Source: Bedellia somnulentella (taxonomy: Eukaryota; Arthropoda; Insecta; Lepidoptera; Bedelliidae). From it: 64,000 nt of DNA. This document shows, piece by piece, positions 34,384-44,627 of this stretch; within the stretch, counting starts at the first letter, position 1, and each line of letters begins with the position of its first letter. The stretch lies in the NCBI GenBank assembly GCA_963576735.1, contig OY755170.1:11640567-11704566 (forward strand), written 5' to 3'. A program made the position numbers and the translations under genes. The notes under the pieces are model-generated. The model did no database searches and was not told the DNA's origin. It saw nothing but the letters and a program-made list of their open reading frames with translations.

Positions 34384-34861
34384 ATGAATCTGAGCCGGGA
34401 ACATTTTCGCGCTATGATTTTTACGATTTCAAATGTCGCTTAAAACCAGACGAATCATACGATAGACTTCAAATGGCGTTTATGGATGAAGGGCCTTCCA
34501 AGGCAACCGTGTATCGTTGGTAGCTCTGGCTACCCCTTCTAGGGATTTATAGCCGTGAGTATATGTATGTATGTACATGTATGTACTTACGAGATTTGCC
34601 AGGATCGTACAGAATGGTAATCGATGGTCTCTTACCATTCTAATATATTTTATTATATGAAGCTGAGATGTGAACCGACTGTTCCATCAATTCTAATGCA
34701 AGAATAGATGAAAGTTCAAGCGTGGTCGATTAACTTTGCGGGATTAAGAAAGAAGTGGTCGCCCTCTAACGGCTGTTACGGATGAAAACATAGTGGAAGT
34801 GAAAAATTTAATTCATGACAATAGGCGAATAACGTATCTAGAGATTCAACACATTATGCAG
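34384..34861 (+). pseudogene. mariner transposase N-terminus split by a SINE tail
   Basis: The first part (34384-34521) reads DFYDFKCRLKPDESYDRLQ and GPSKATVYRW, the first HTH of a mariner. A SINE tail ('agctctggctaccccttct', 'tttatagccgtgagtatatg') sits directly after it at about 34522-34600. The transposase picks up again at about 34725-34858 with ERSGRPLTAVTDENIVEV and HDNRRITYLEIQHIMQ (second HTH). The catalytic part is missing, replaced by the USP-like remnant at 34862. Confidence 0.75.
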
Positions 34862-35778
34862 ATTGAAGATAGAACTGAAAGTAGACAATATTATTCCTGA
34901 AGAATCGTTTTTTTCTGAGTCGGGAGATACATCTGAAGCGGTTGAAAATTGGAGAGGCTTGACAAAGAAGAAAAATTCAGTTTCTAAATCAACAAATACG
35001 TCTAAAATCTTTGTTTTGCATAACGGTAGACTGACTAACAATATTTAAATCATAAATACGTGCGCCTTTGATACAGTAGCTCAGTCTTATGCTGTAGCCT
35101 TTGCAGATAGTTTGCAAGTGAAGGATTAAATTAAGGCATCTACTGACAATTTTTCAAAATTAGTTCAAAACATGGTTAACACGGAAAACGTCTTATGTGT
35201 ATATGAGATCAATGATATTAGAACCCCATTTCCCTATTAATGACAATATAATGAATTGCCATTGCAATGTAACCTTCATTTTTGAGAGGATACTCATTGA
35301 ACATTTTTATAGTGTTATATTTTTTAAAACTTCTAGCAACGAAGAGTGCCGTACTAAGAACATACTCCGTAATGTTGCTCTATTACCAATAAATTTGGAT
35401 ATTATTAACCAACACGGAATACGTTTTTTGAATGAATCTGCAGAAAGTCGCATCAATTAACAATATACAAATTGTGGTCATTGCAACGGAACACGGAAGA
35501 AGTTGTATGAATTATCGAATATCATTACTATTGAACTGAATGGGACGCGACAGATTGCAGTGACCGAAATTCCAGATACTTTATTATTGCAAAACAAATC
35601 ATTTCGAGTACTGTCAGTAATTCAGTTTTGCCCACCTTGTACCACTAATGGAGTAGGACATTATAAGGTACACTGTCTAAGAAAAGGGCCTTGGTTATGT
35701 TATGATGACATTTTAGCTAAAGTAGCCAAAAGTAAAGGAAAAATCACTCCTCATTGTGTAATGTACTTAAGTCTATGA
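34862..35778 (+). pseudogene. USP-like (C19) protease remnant of a mobile element
   Basis: A decayed protein frame with the two hallmark boxes of ubiquitin-specific proteases. The Cys box is INTCAFDTVAQSYAVAFADS (about 35059-35115), and the His box is GHYKVHCLRKGPWLCYDDI (about 35658-35715). Between them are a YELSNIITIELNG strand and a Cys pair (FCPPCTTNG). There are many stops at 35045-35470 and one shift; the last piece (35503-35778) is open for 91 codons. I recall this arrangement in repeated insect proteins, not in housekeeping deubiquitinases. The N-terminal part (34862-35045) is charged and of unknown role. Element type unknown; a half copy of the MULE-like foldback lies 500 bp downstream. 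Confidence 0.65.
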
Positions 35779-35793
35779 TTGTTTCAGTAAATA

Positions 35794-36242
35794 ATGGGCT
35801 ATTTGACAAGTTTTTAAAATCCATTTTATATGATGTAGTAGAGTTAAAGGAACCCAGTAAAAGTTATATTTTTTAAATCTGGTGCACATTTGCTGAAAAA
35901 TATTAAATTAAAAATTGAATATTCAAATAGCGCGTCAAAACACTATTTTGACAATATGGCGCTGCAAACGGGTCAGTGACGTCACTTGCCTGTATTTGGT
36001 CTATGGCAACCAACGAGTCACGAGGTTTCTTTACAGGCATGTGACGTCATCATAAACTCGACCATTCAAGAACGTTTTGTATCACGTGACAAACGTTTAA
36101 AAATTTTCATTTTTATTTATTGATTTTTAAAGAAATCAATTATTATTTTCAACTTACGTTAGTAAATAACCATTTTTAAAGTCTTAATTTATACTGATGA
36201 CAGCAATTGACAATTTATTTCTCGCATTGTCAAATAGCCCAT
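35794..36242. mobile_element. small TIR element (MITE)
   Basis: A 449-bp stretch with 15-bp perfect inverted tips, ATGGGCTATTTGACA, no coding sequence inside. A clear target duplication is not seen, so the superfamily stays open. It lies 16 bp after the stop of the USP-like remnant. Confidence 0.75.
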
Positions 36243-36280
36243 CATAAAAAAATCTATAATTACTATAAAAAGAAAACCTA

Positions 36281-36772
36281 TAATTACTAAATTGTGAAAA
36301 TATGTATTTAACTGTATAAATAAAAAGCATACTTGAAGGTTTTTGTTTTTCATTGTTAACTATTAAAAGATTAAATAAAAGCATTTAAAACCGATAATCG
36401 AGTAGAACTAAACAAAGGGAAGAGATTGATGTAACTTTTAGGTTCCCACAGCATCATTGAAAAAAGTTGGCCGCTGGCTGGAGGTTCTTTTGAACCTTGT
36501 TATTTTTGTAATTATTTACGCTAGAACACCGTTTTCACTTAGATCGAAATAAATGAAAATAGAACTAAAGTTTGACACCAATTTGAAGTTCCTGTGACCT
36601 TTAAATAAAAAGTGTCCCGCTGGCTGGAGGTCGAATTAAAACCAACGCCCTTCTTCCATTTTGACGGAACAAAATCAAATTTTGACTGCATTTGATAGAA
36701 CTAATTTGGAATTAAATCCTAGACATACTCATATCGTTTTAGGACAGGGGGTCCCGCTGAGAGTAGGCACAC
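36281..36772 (+). mobile_element. half copy of the foldback element
   Basis: Matches the centre and right arm of the element at 15.4-16.3 kb (15790-16285) almost base for base, ending at the same tip ('...gtaggcacac'). The left arm is absent. This shows the foldback is a repeated family and that arms are lost. Confidence 0.93.
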
Positions 36773-36939
36773 GACAAAACTGACTTACTGATTTAGAATC
36801 AACGCACAGCCAAAACCACTATAACTAGAAACTTGAAATATTCTCTAGGGTTGTCTTTTATTATTGGAATGAGAAGTAAGAAGGGAATTCAATTGCCTTT
36901 AATATTATAGATTTAACAATTATGATTATCATACAAACG

Positions 36940-37080
36940 ATCACTCACGGCTATAAATCCCTAGAAGTTTAAGCAAGATCTTCAAAATAAGATTTTTTTT
37001 AGCCACTTTTGGAAGTTGAGTGGGGAAGAGATTGAAAAACAAGGGTTGTTGGTGATAGATCTGAATGATATAGACATATT
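36940..37080 (-). repeat. SINE copy, minus strand
   Basis: Tail to middle: 'acggctataaatccctagaag', 'agccacttttggaagttgagtgggga' and 'aagggttgttggtgatagatct'. Head missing. Confidence 0.78.
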
Positions 37081-37317
37081 TTTGAAATAGTAGTATTCTT
37101 ATATCATATATCACTTGTACTTCATCTCTGTTTCGATTAAGTTTAGACATGATGTGCTTATGATATTCATTCATTGTTATGTTTTTTTAACCTATTTGCA
37201 ATGCATACATGCAAAATAATATATTATCAGATTTTTTTATTTAAATCGATCAAACTGACAAACTGACAAAGAGTTGGAACAAAGTTGGTAAGGAGATTTA
37301 ATTTTCTCATTGCTGTA

Positions 37318-37444
37318 TTATCGACTAGCTTTTTTAAATTTAAGTTTAACAACTTTCTTCAAGGTAACAGCTTCTGCACCAGTTTTGGTATTACCTTTTA
37401 TTTCTAAAATATAGTGAAACAGCGCCATTCTTACAGCGTATCCT
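37318..37444 (-). CDS. putative host-gene exon (H)
   Basis: Minus-strand segment starting after a strong acceptor (ttttcgtcttcag|). With the donor ataaaag|gtaata the exon is 37395-37444 (50 bp): one base, 16 codons (GYAVRMALFHYILEIK), one base. Its one-base start completes an Arg codon with the two-base overhang of the exon at 44.3-44.5 kb. If the donor is not used, the frame runs on through a Lys-rich GAEAVTLKKVVKLKFKK to a stop at 37318-37320, which could be an alternative C-terminus. Protein not recognised. Confidence 0.5.
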
Positions 37445-37740
37445 CTGAAGACGAAAATTTGATAGTTTAAAGGGTCTAGCAGGCTGAGGGGACAAGATTG
37501 GCCCCCGAAGCCGATCTGGCTGATTTTTATGGTGGTGCACCGGTTTCAGCCACGGTTACTGTGTGACAAAAATCAGCCCTCGATCTTCTTTTGTTATGGA
37601 GATTTTTGACATTTACCAAATCATCAAGGTATTTTTTAAACTTATATTTTAGATAAACTACGCAAGCTAGAACAACCAAACCAAATCACGATAAACGAGA
37701 ATAAAATGAACTTTTAATCGCATGTTTTTATGGGGGGCCT

Positions 37741-37830
37741 AGTAATAGTACATACATATACTCACGCCATTAATTCCCATTGGGGTAGGCAGAGACTATC
37801 GATCGCCACTTCGTACGATCCTGACAAACT
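37741..37830 (+). repeat. short SINE-like repeat, 'catacatatactcacgcc' family
   Basis: About 85 bp ('tactcacgccattaattccc', 'attggggtaggcagagacta', 'cacttcgtacgatcctgaca') nearly identical to 44541-44627, with a shorter piece at 38664-38712. Phrases such as 'ggggtaggcagag' are familiar from Lepidoptera repeats. Confidence 0.85.
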
Positions 37831-38012
37831 TAGTAATAGTACTTCAGTCAAAAAACATAGTTTATTTTTTTTAGTACATTTTTTTGACGTTTGCCGCGGA
37901 GGTACACCCACCAAAAAAATCTCAAAAAGAGCTACTAAAGACATGTACAAGTGCATAGAAAAAAATGAGTGCATAATTTTTCCGAGTATCTGGCGGGAAT
38001 TCACTTGCAACA

Positions 38013-38472
38013 ATGGAGCTCAGGCGAAGTGATTTTCGCGCTATGATTTATTATGACTTTAAAAAAGGTTTAAAGCCTCAAGAATGTTTTGAACTTTTGG
38101 CTTCTACTTTTGGTGAGTCTGCTTGTTCCCGAGCAACAGTATTCAAATGGTTTGCTGACTTTCAAAGAGGTCGGGGATATCTCGAAGATGAAGCGAAGAC
38201 AGGGCGGCCGCCAATCACGGTCACGCAAGAAAACGTTCGTGCAGTCGAAAAATTTATTCGTGAAAACCGACGAAGTATATATGTAGAGCTAGAGCAAGAA
38301 CTAGGAATTGGATCAGCAGCAATGCAAACCATAATTCACGTCCACCTTTCTCTCCGTAAACGTTGTTCGAGATGGGTGCCGCACAAACTTACCGATGAGC
38401 AGAAAGACCGTCGGGTGGATTGGTGCCTATTCATGATAGATAAATTCAACGGAGGCGAGAAAAAACACGTAT
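38013..38472 (+). pseudogene. mariner transposase, N-terminal half (split gene)
   Basis: From ATG 38013, 153 codons with first HTH (KGLKPQECFELLASTFG, SRATVFKWFADFQRG), GRPPITVTQENV and second HTH (LEQELGIGSAAMQTII), then SRWVPHKLTDEQK. The frame is intact to the point where it is cut by a 3-kb insertion at 38473. The rest of the same gene is at 41500-42119. Joining across one copy of the 4-bp duplication keeps the reading frame (KHV followed by YDIL). Confidence 0.9.
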
Positions 38473-39002
38473 AGTCTGTATCAAATAGAAAAAATAACTT
38501 TCTAAACAATGAAACGTCAATGACCTTTTAGTATTTTAGTGTTGTTACCAATACTATTGACGGCGACGTAAAAATCGAATACGCTACTAACAATAAGTAA
38601 ATTTTTTGATCAAATTTTATAGTATACTTATAAAACAGACGTAAACTACAGAATATGTTTCTTATTATTACATACATATACTCCAGCCTTTAGTACCCAT
38701 TTAGGTAGGCACAGATAATTATAATTAGTACTGTATTTTATCATAAATTTATTTCCTCGAAACATAACAGTCTTAACTACCAAATAAGTTATTTATGATT
38801 ACAAAAGAAGCCTCAAATAGCGTAAATTTTCCTTCTTAATAAACATTAACTGTAGTGGTGAATGGAATAACAAACCTTATCTTGTGTGTAAGACAAGCGA
38901 ACATGGGTGCATCCCATTAGCTCCGAACTGAACTGTTGGGGCACTTTCGATGCTTCCGAATTTCATCCCAACAGTTTATATGCTTAATATTATAATATGT
39001 TA

Positions 39003-39250
39003 TGCTGTGTAGTGTCGGCTTAGAATAGCACTACCCCATTTCTTCCGGTGGGTGTACGTAAGAGGCGACTAACGGCATTGGGGCTTTTTAAGGGAATTTT
39101 GGGCGATGCGGTTGGAGACCCATCACCACACACACCTTTATTTTTACCATCTTTTCCCCACGCAACTTCCAAAAGTGGCTGAGGGATTTCTAATTCCTTA
39201 GCTCTGGCTACCCCTTCTGGGGATTTATAGCCGTGAGTATATGTATGTAT
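39003..39250 (+). repeat. SINE, best-preserved copy
   Basis: Head 'gctgtgtagtgtcggctta' and 'gaatagcactaccccattt', middle 'gtaagaggcgactaacggca' and 'ggcgatgcggttggagaccc', 'aaaagtggctgagggatttc', tail 'agctctggctaccccttctg' and 'gggatttatagccgtgagta'. It serves as reference for all SINE calls here. The (TATG)n-like tail is typical. Confidence 0.92.
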
Positions 39251-40010
39251 TTAGGTCTATATGAAACTGTAGTAGAACTGTAGTTTTTGCAGCTATTTTA
39301 CTTGTGGCATATTTCTATTACTTAAAACGATATATTTTTTTCGATTATTTGATAATATAAAATTTAATTACTAAAAATAGTAAATTTATTTTGATGTAAA
39401 TACACTCCTTATAAAATGATCAAGTTATTCGACTGCAAAAAACTTGAAAGTATGAAATAATAGTTATTGTATGGTTAACACACGGATTTGATTTTTTTGT
39501 TAGACCTGATGCTAGCAAACAATTTGAAATTTACATTCATATGATGGAAACTCAAAATAGGTTTATTTCTGTAATTAAGGGAAGAGGAACTTAAGTATTA
39601 ATGTATAATTTAACGACTCAATAACGATGTCACCTTCTAACACTTTCATTGCACGAATATTGCACATATATCTCATAAGAAATATTTAATTTGCAGTTCG
39701 TAAACGTACTTGGAAATACAGTTTAATTTAATGCACCAACAACACATGTCCCATTAGTTCTATACAGTACTTACGGGATACTTAACACTAAACTGAGGTG
39801 TCATTAGTTCTATTGAACTACAGAAATCAAATCGGATGTACACGCAAAAAATTCTGTCAGATTCTATATCACACTTCCTTCTAACAAAGCCATAAGTCGT
39901 CATATCAGGTAAAATCATCACCCAAATTACAAAGTATTGCCAAAGTCCGTAAAAGAATAGTCAAGTTGTCGTGATGACCAATAGAACATAAAAGACACCC
40001 GTTTACATGA
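39251..40010. other. AT-rich interior of the 3-kb element
   Basis: No coding sequence or known repeat seen. Confidence 0.35.
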
Positions 40011-40017
40011 AAAAAGC

Positions 40018-40097
40018 AAATAAAGGAAAGAAAAATTTCGACACTGGCGGGAATTGAACCCGCGACCTCGGGTATACGCCACCGTCGCATTGTCAAT
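40018..40097 (-). repeat. tRNA-derived SINE, 3' part
   Basis: On the minus strand a B-box ('gggttcaattccc') followed by 'gccagtgtcgaaatttttct' and 'ttcctttatttg'. The same tail occurs in the palindromic insertion at 42.7 kb. A weak A-box-like stretch lies upstream (about 40090), so this may be a SINE head or a tRNA pseudogene. Confidence 0.65.
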
Positions 40098-40732
40098 ATT
40101 GTGTTGCGCAGAAAATCAGCATGGGTTTCTGCCGCAAGAATATCAAACTATAAGTATCATTTACACAAGCAATTTAAAATATATTCTTTTAAGAAATTCT
40201 AAACCGCGATCATAATAACAGAAATTGACGCGTCCGAAGTCGCAGACGTTTTGTTTAAAATACAATACTTTAGGTATTATTCACTGCAATTTATATAGAT
40301 ATATTGAATCTTGTAGTATCGATTCATCAATCGGTAATCGATTACAGTCATTCCTTCAATATCATTCTATCTTAAATACCCATCCCAAATTTTTGCATTA
40401 CAAAAAATAACAAATAACCTCAATGTTTTTTGTGTAATATTATTTTTAGAGTTTAGCTCCAATTACTACTTAGATTTTTTTTAATAAGTATACGAATGTT
40501 TGCAGTCGAATAACTTATTTTATTTTATTAATTTATTTAAGGAACACCAACAGCATACATATTAACACAATCATATGATTATATATGACTAAAGTCTTAT
40601 TCTAATAATGTATGCCAATTAAAGGCGTACACAACAATTGCACAATCATAAATACAACAAACCTTAAACCTAGTAATTTAAATTAAAATGTAAAATGAAA
40701 AATTAAAAATAAATTTATAAATATCTGATAAC

Positions 40733-41363
40733 TTAAATTTTGAATTGATGCAGTATTTTTCCCTGGAATGTTTTTAAAGAATCATTAAAAATATCAATAT
40801 TTGGAATTTTTCTATTAATTTCATTAAATTCCTGACTAGAATCTGTCATCTGTCTAAGAGGTGCGTACAAGCCAGTATTAGTTCTAGAAAAAGTGGTTTG
40901 GAAAAAGTTTTGTATATGTTTTCTGGGGTGATTAAACGGGACTGATAGTTTAATTTTCTCGGTAAGATGATTGCACTTTATTTTATTTGAGAAAATTTTA
41001 TGGAGAAATGATAAATCTTGTGAAATGCGACGGTCACGTAATGTATTCATTTTAAAAAAAAATAAGTCTATTGTCATTGGTGTTTCTATGCGATATTCCT
41101 ATGGAAGTATATGCCAAGTATCTGGTAAATGCTCTTTGGATACTTTCAAGCCGCTGAGTGTGTACAGAGTAGTGAGGGCTCCATGCGGTACTGGCGAATT
41201 CTAATTGGCTGCGGACCAGCGCATTATATAGCATTAATTTTGTGCCTGCATTACGAAAATCTTTAGAATTTCTCTTTAAGAACCCTAACATTTGAGCACA
41301 TTTTTGGACAATATGATCGTAATGAGAAATGAAATTGAGTTTACTGTCAACTATAACACCCAA
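40733..41363 (-). pseudogene. LINE reverse transcriptase, C-terminal fragment
   Basis: Two overlapping minus-strand frames. The upstream one (41363-41052) has LGVIVDSKLNFISHYDHIV-like residues, MLGFLKRNSKDF and LVRSQLEFASTAWSPHYS. The downstream one (41077-40733) has RRISQDLSFLHKIFSNKI and SPFNHPRKH-like residues, the usual end of jockey-type polymerases. A single frameshift near 41.07 kb joins them. It was inserted in the 3-kb element in antisense direction to the mariner. Confidence 0.82.
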
Positions 41364-41499
41364 ATCTCTGGTTATATTTATTTATATATAACTTGATGAC
41401 TTAAGTGACGTTGAAGTAGTTTCTTGATGAAATCCATGATTTTATACCCGGCAATGGTTTGTTTACAATCTTTTTGAATCTAATTGATATAGACTGTAT

Positions 41500-42119
41500 A
41501 TGATATACTGACTGGTGACGAAACATGGCAATATAACTATGATCCCGAATCAAAGCGACAGACGACTGTATGGTGCTTTAAAGACGAGGCAACTCCAACA
41601 AAATGTCGCCGTGCACGAAGCACACAGAAACAAATGGTCGCCTCGTTTTTCTGCTAAACGGGTCATTTTGCTACTGTTGTGCGAGAGAATGAAAGAAAGG
41701 TGAACTCCGAAGGGTATGTGACAGTTTGAGCTCCAACAGTATTATCAGCTCGGTGTGACAAACAACCGAAGTCAGGAATTCGGCACCTTCTCTGGCACCA
41801 CGACAATGCGGCGCCGCACACGTCTGCCAGAACACTAGACTTTTTCAACTCGAAAAATGTGTCAATTCTCTCTCACCCGCCATATACCCCTGACCTTGCG
41901 CCTTGTGATTTTTACTTGTTTCCAAAAATCAAAGAAAAACTAAAGGGGAAGAGGTTTGAAAGCAAAGAAGATGCGCTGGTTGCCTATAATTTCGAGATTT
42001 CTAAGGAATCTAAAGAAGAGTGGTCACAGGTATTTTCCAATTGGTCCAGACGTATGGAAAAGTGTATACGTGCTCAGGGTGAATACTTTGAAAAGATCGA
42101 TACTTGTAATAAAGAATAA
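41500..42119 (+). pseudogene. mariner transposase, C-terminal half (split gene)
   Basis: Continues the gene cut at 38472. It reads DILTGDETWQYNYDPESKRQ (first Asp), then frameshifts at about 41.65-41.75 kb, HHDNAAPHTSARTLDFF (second Asp), YTPDLAPCDFYLFPKIKEKL (third Asp) and the tail RMEKCIRAQGEYFEK to TAA 42117-42119. All three catalytic Asp are kept, so the gene was probably recent when interrupted. Confidence 0.9.
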
Positions 42120-42704
42120 ATTTTATAATTTTCGAGTATCTAGTTTCTTTTGGCATGCCCCTCGTATAGTCTTGTTTATCATATATTTGACATTATTTTT
42201 TAATTCAGAATGACCAGATCCTTAAGAAAGTGGAGCATACGACAAAGTCTGGCAATGATATTTGTGTACCGGATTTCGCAAATATTGAAATCATGTTGAC
42301 TACGGAAAACGCAAAAAAAGCAGCAGCGATGACTTCAACCGAGCCTTTGCGAAGTGTATATCGACATGCAGTGGAACCACTGTTCAGTAAGGGGCTCGAT
42401 CTTGTCACTACTATACCGCCTTTCAGTAGAAAAAAAAATGTTTAAAATGATAAACAAAATGAAGGTTTTCAGTGTAGCAAAACAAAATTTAAAGATATTT
42501 GGGAGGTCGAAGTACCAGGAAAATTTACAGATATGATAGTAGCTGATCACAAAAGCGTTCTGCACTGGTGCAATATGGTGTTGTACTGAGCTGGCACGTA
42601 ATAAAATTGGAAGCATAGATTAATTCTTTATAGGTGGAACATTTTATACCGCCCGAAACCATTTTGCCAGGTCTTGGTTATTTATGGAGAAAATGGAAGT
42701 TCTA

Positions 42705-42854
42705 AATAAAAGATGTTATTAAAGGAAAGAAAAATTTCGACACTGGCGGGGTTCGAACCCCGCCAGTGTCGAAATTTTTCTTTCCTTTAATAACATCTTT
42801 TATTTATGAGTAATAATCCCCACATGAGGAATTCATGTCAAAAAACATTAAATT
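42705..42854 (+). mobile_element. SINE insertion containing a 104-bp perfect palindrome
   Basis: A 150-bp insertion fl anked by the 12-bp direct repeat ATGGAAGTTCTA (42693-42704 and 42855-42866). Bases 42703-42806 form a perfect palindrome with 52-bp arms and no spacer, centred on ttc|gaa. Each arm is the tRNA-derived SINE end seen at 40.05 kb ('ggggttcgaacccc', 'gccagtgtcgaaattttt'). A poly-purine or AT tail follows. The 12-bp duplication points to LINE-style target-primed insertion. Confidence 0.9.
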
Positions 42855-43226
42855 ATGGAAGTTCTAGTAATAACACTTACACTGTGCCCTTAATTTATGC
42901 TTTAATGAACAATAAGACCGAGAAATCGTACAAAATACCCATTTGATCTTATCAGCGTTACCATTCCTAATTGGGAACCAAAAAAGATACATGTCGATTT
43001 TGAGTTTGCAAAAACAAATGCAATAAAATTATTTTACCCAGATATTGCAATTAAAAGATGCTATTTTCACTTTATTAAATGCCTTTTAAAAAGGCCCAAA
43101 AAACTTGTTCTAAATTCTAAAGTTTACACCCGAAGTGTTGGTCTGTGTACCAACTTAGCCTTATTACCAGAAAAATTGATTTTAGAGGGATGGCAATATA
43201 TACTAATTTAATCAGAAAACCTGGAA

Positions 43227-43653
43227 AATCAGAATCTTAACGAATTTATTATATACGTGGATTATATTCACAGAAATATCAGCGAATGGTGTGTATATGG
43301 TGAAAGACACAGGACAAATAATGTTGCAGGGTTGGAACTCTAAACATAACAAAGAGTTTAAGAAGTGAGAAATCAGAAGCTTAACGAATTTATTATATAC
43401 GTGGATTATATTCACAGAAATATCAGCGAATGGTGTGTATATGGTGAAAGACACAGGACAAATAATGTTGCAGAGTTGGAACTCTAGACATAACAAAGAG
43501 TTTAAGAAGTGGAAAATCAGAAGCTTAACGAATTTATTATATACGTGGATTATATTCACAGAAATATCAGCGAATGGTGTGTATATGGTGAAAGACACAG
43601 GACAAATAATGTTGCAGAGTTGGAACTCTAAATATAACAAAGAGTTTAAGAAG
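43227..43653 (+). repeat. three tandem copies of a 144-bp block
   Basis: Copies start at 43227, 43371 and 43515, exactly 144 bp apart, with about 97% identity. The unit (48 codons) covers the end of the MULE catalytic core (NEFIIYVDYIH, ERHRTNNVAE). Because 144 is a multiple of three the repeat keeps frame, but the surrounding gene is broken. It probably arose by slippage or unequal exchange after the gene decayed or shortly before. Confidence 0.95.
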
Positions 43654-43839
43654 CCATATGTTTCCTTAAATAAATTTCTCGCAGTGTTATCATCCCAAAA
43701 TAATTTAAACCTTTTAATAGAACGTACCTCTAAACGGCGCAAAGAATATTGCAAAAGAGATGAATTCATTTTAAATGCGCAGATGGAATTATTAAACAAC
43801 CAAACAATAGTAGGCCATTTTTTGGATAAATTTCGTTAA

Positions 43840-44273
43840 ATTTAATATTATGTAGGTACGTTACTCAGCATTATGCTGGCCTTGTTCATTTAATTAAATT
43901 TCTTTCACTCCGATTTGTTACTATAACGAAGTTTTAATCGTAACAAAAAGTTTTTTTTTTTTTTTCGTTTTTGATATGTAAGTACCTCTGTTTGTATCTA
44001 CCTTTGTACATATAATATTAATTAGAAGAAAATATATTTGTTGACAATATTTTTGAAAACACATGTTTACATAATAAACAACTTCAGCACACGGTTGTAA
44101 TTTCTTTAATGTCAATGTCGGTTGGAGCATGGGGACTAGTGCATACCACGTGCTTCACCCAGGTAAAACAACGAGGTGAAGCACGGGTCTGTCCCCTAAA
44201 CACCTATTCATTTACAGTACGTACGTAGACCTTTACGTATCATTGTAGACATTTAACCTAAATATATAATTAC
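43840..44273. other. spacer
   Basis: No gene. A short inverted pair 'acgtgcttcaccc'/'aggtgaagcacggg' lies at about 44140-44190. Confidence 0.4.
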
Positions 44274-44499
44274 CTGTTTGTAATCATATAGTTATTTTCT
44301 AGGGACAAGAATACGATATGTAACATTTGAGTAGATAGCTGCATCACACAATTGGGCCAGGAAGTAGTTGAGTATACTAAGCAATTGGTTTCAACTTTAG
44401 TTTCCAAAATGTTAGTCAGAAGATGTAACAGTTTGCCAAGTATTATTTGATTTTTTTCTATTGGGGGTGTTTTTTGCTCCAGTATTGAATAGCAGACAC
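44274..44499 (-). CDS. putative host-gene exon (F)
   Basis: The largest and clearest of the minus-strand exons. 226 bp between taattttacag| and acaaacag|gtaatt, in one open frame: two bases, 74 codons, two bases. It contains VCYSILEQKTPPIEKNQI, LGKLLHLLTNILETKVE and MLHIVFLSLENNYMITN, which reads as HEAT-like or other helical repeat sequence. Its two-base start completes an Arg codon with the last base of the exon at 48.6-48.8 kb, and its end fits the exon at 37.4 kb. I do not recognise the protein. Confidence 0.75.
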
Positions 44500-44540
44500 C
44501 TGTAAAATTAAAAATTAGTACATGCTCATCAATATACATA

Positions 44541-44627
44541 CATACATATACTCACGCCATTAGTTCCCATTGGGGTAGGCAGAGACTATTGATCGCCACT
44601 TCGCACGATCCTGACAAACCTCTCTAG
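44541..44627 (+). repeat. short SINE-like repeat, second copy
   Basis: Same 85-bp repeat as at 37741 ('actcacgccattagttccca', 'ttggggtaggcagagactat'), about 95% identical. It lies just upstream of the exon at 44.5 kb in gene sense. Confidence 0.85.

Larger units (their letters stand above)
38473..41495. mobile_element. 3-kb insertion with 17-bp TIRs and GTAT duplication
   Basis: An insertion inside a mariner transposase gene. Its tips are inverted: AGTCTGTATCAAATAGA (38473-38489) and the complement of AGTCTATATCAATTAGA (41479-41495), 15 of 17 matching. GTAT flanks it at 38469-38472 and 41496-41499. Inside lie a SINE (39.0 kb), a tRNA-like SINE end (40.05 kb) and a LINE fragment (40.73-41.36 kb). 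No transposase was found, so it is a decayed or non-autonomous DNA element with later insertions. Superfamily unknown. Confidence 0.75.
42211..43839 (+). pseudogene. MULE transposase, copy 2, with SINE and tandem-repeat insertions
   Basis: The N-terminal region (42230-42545) reads TTENAKKAAAMTSTEPLRSV and GLDLVTTIPPFSRKKN; then (about 42640-42705) RPKPFCQVLVIYGENGSS. A 150-bp SINE-derived insertion follows (42705-42854). The core resumes with YALMNNKTEKSYKIPI and KIHVDFEFAKTNAIKLFYPD (second catalytic Asp) and YFHFIKCLLKR. A 144-bp block containing HRTNNVAE is present three times in tandem (43227-43653). The C-terminal part (43653-43839) reads NLLIERTSKRRKEYCK to TAA. Several stops. Same family as 14.3-15.1 kb. 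Confidence 0.85.

Noticed and set aside
36281..36772. Right terminal repeat of an autonomous MULE that would include the USP-like gene at 34.9 kb
   Set aside because: The segment matches the centre and arm of the non-autonomous foldback, so it is more simply a truncated copy of that; a link to the USP-like gene is not shown.
43227..43653. CRISPR-like array
   Set aside because: Units are directly adjacent, 144 bp long and coding; no spacers, and the DNA is eukaryotic.
43212..43799. 195-codon minus-strand frame with repeated peptide
   Set aside because: Antisense of the three 144-bp tandem units in the MULE pseudogene; the repeated peptide is a by-product of the DNA repeat.
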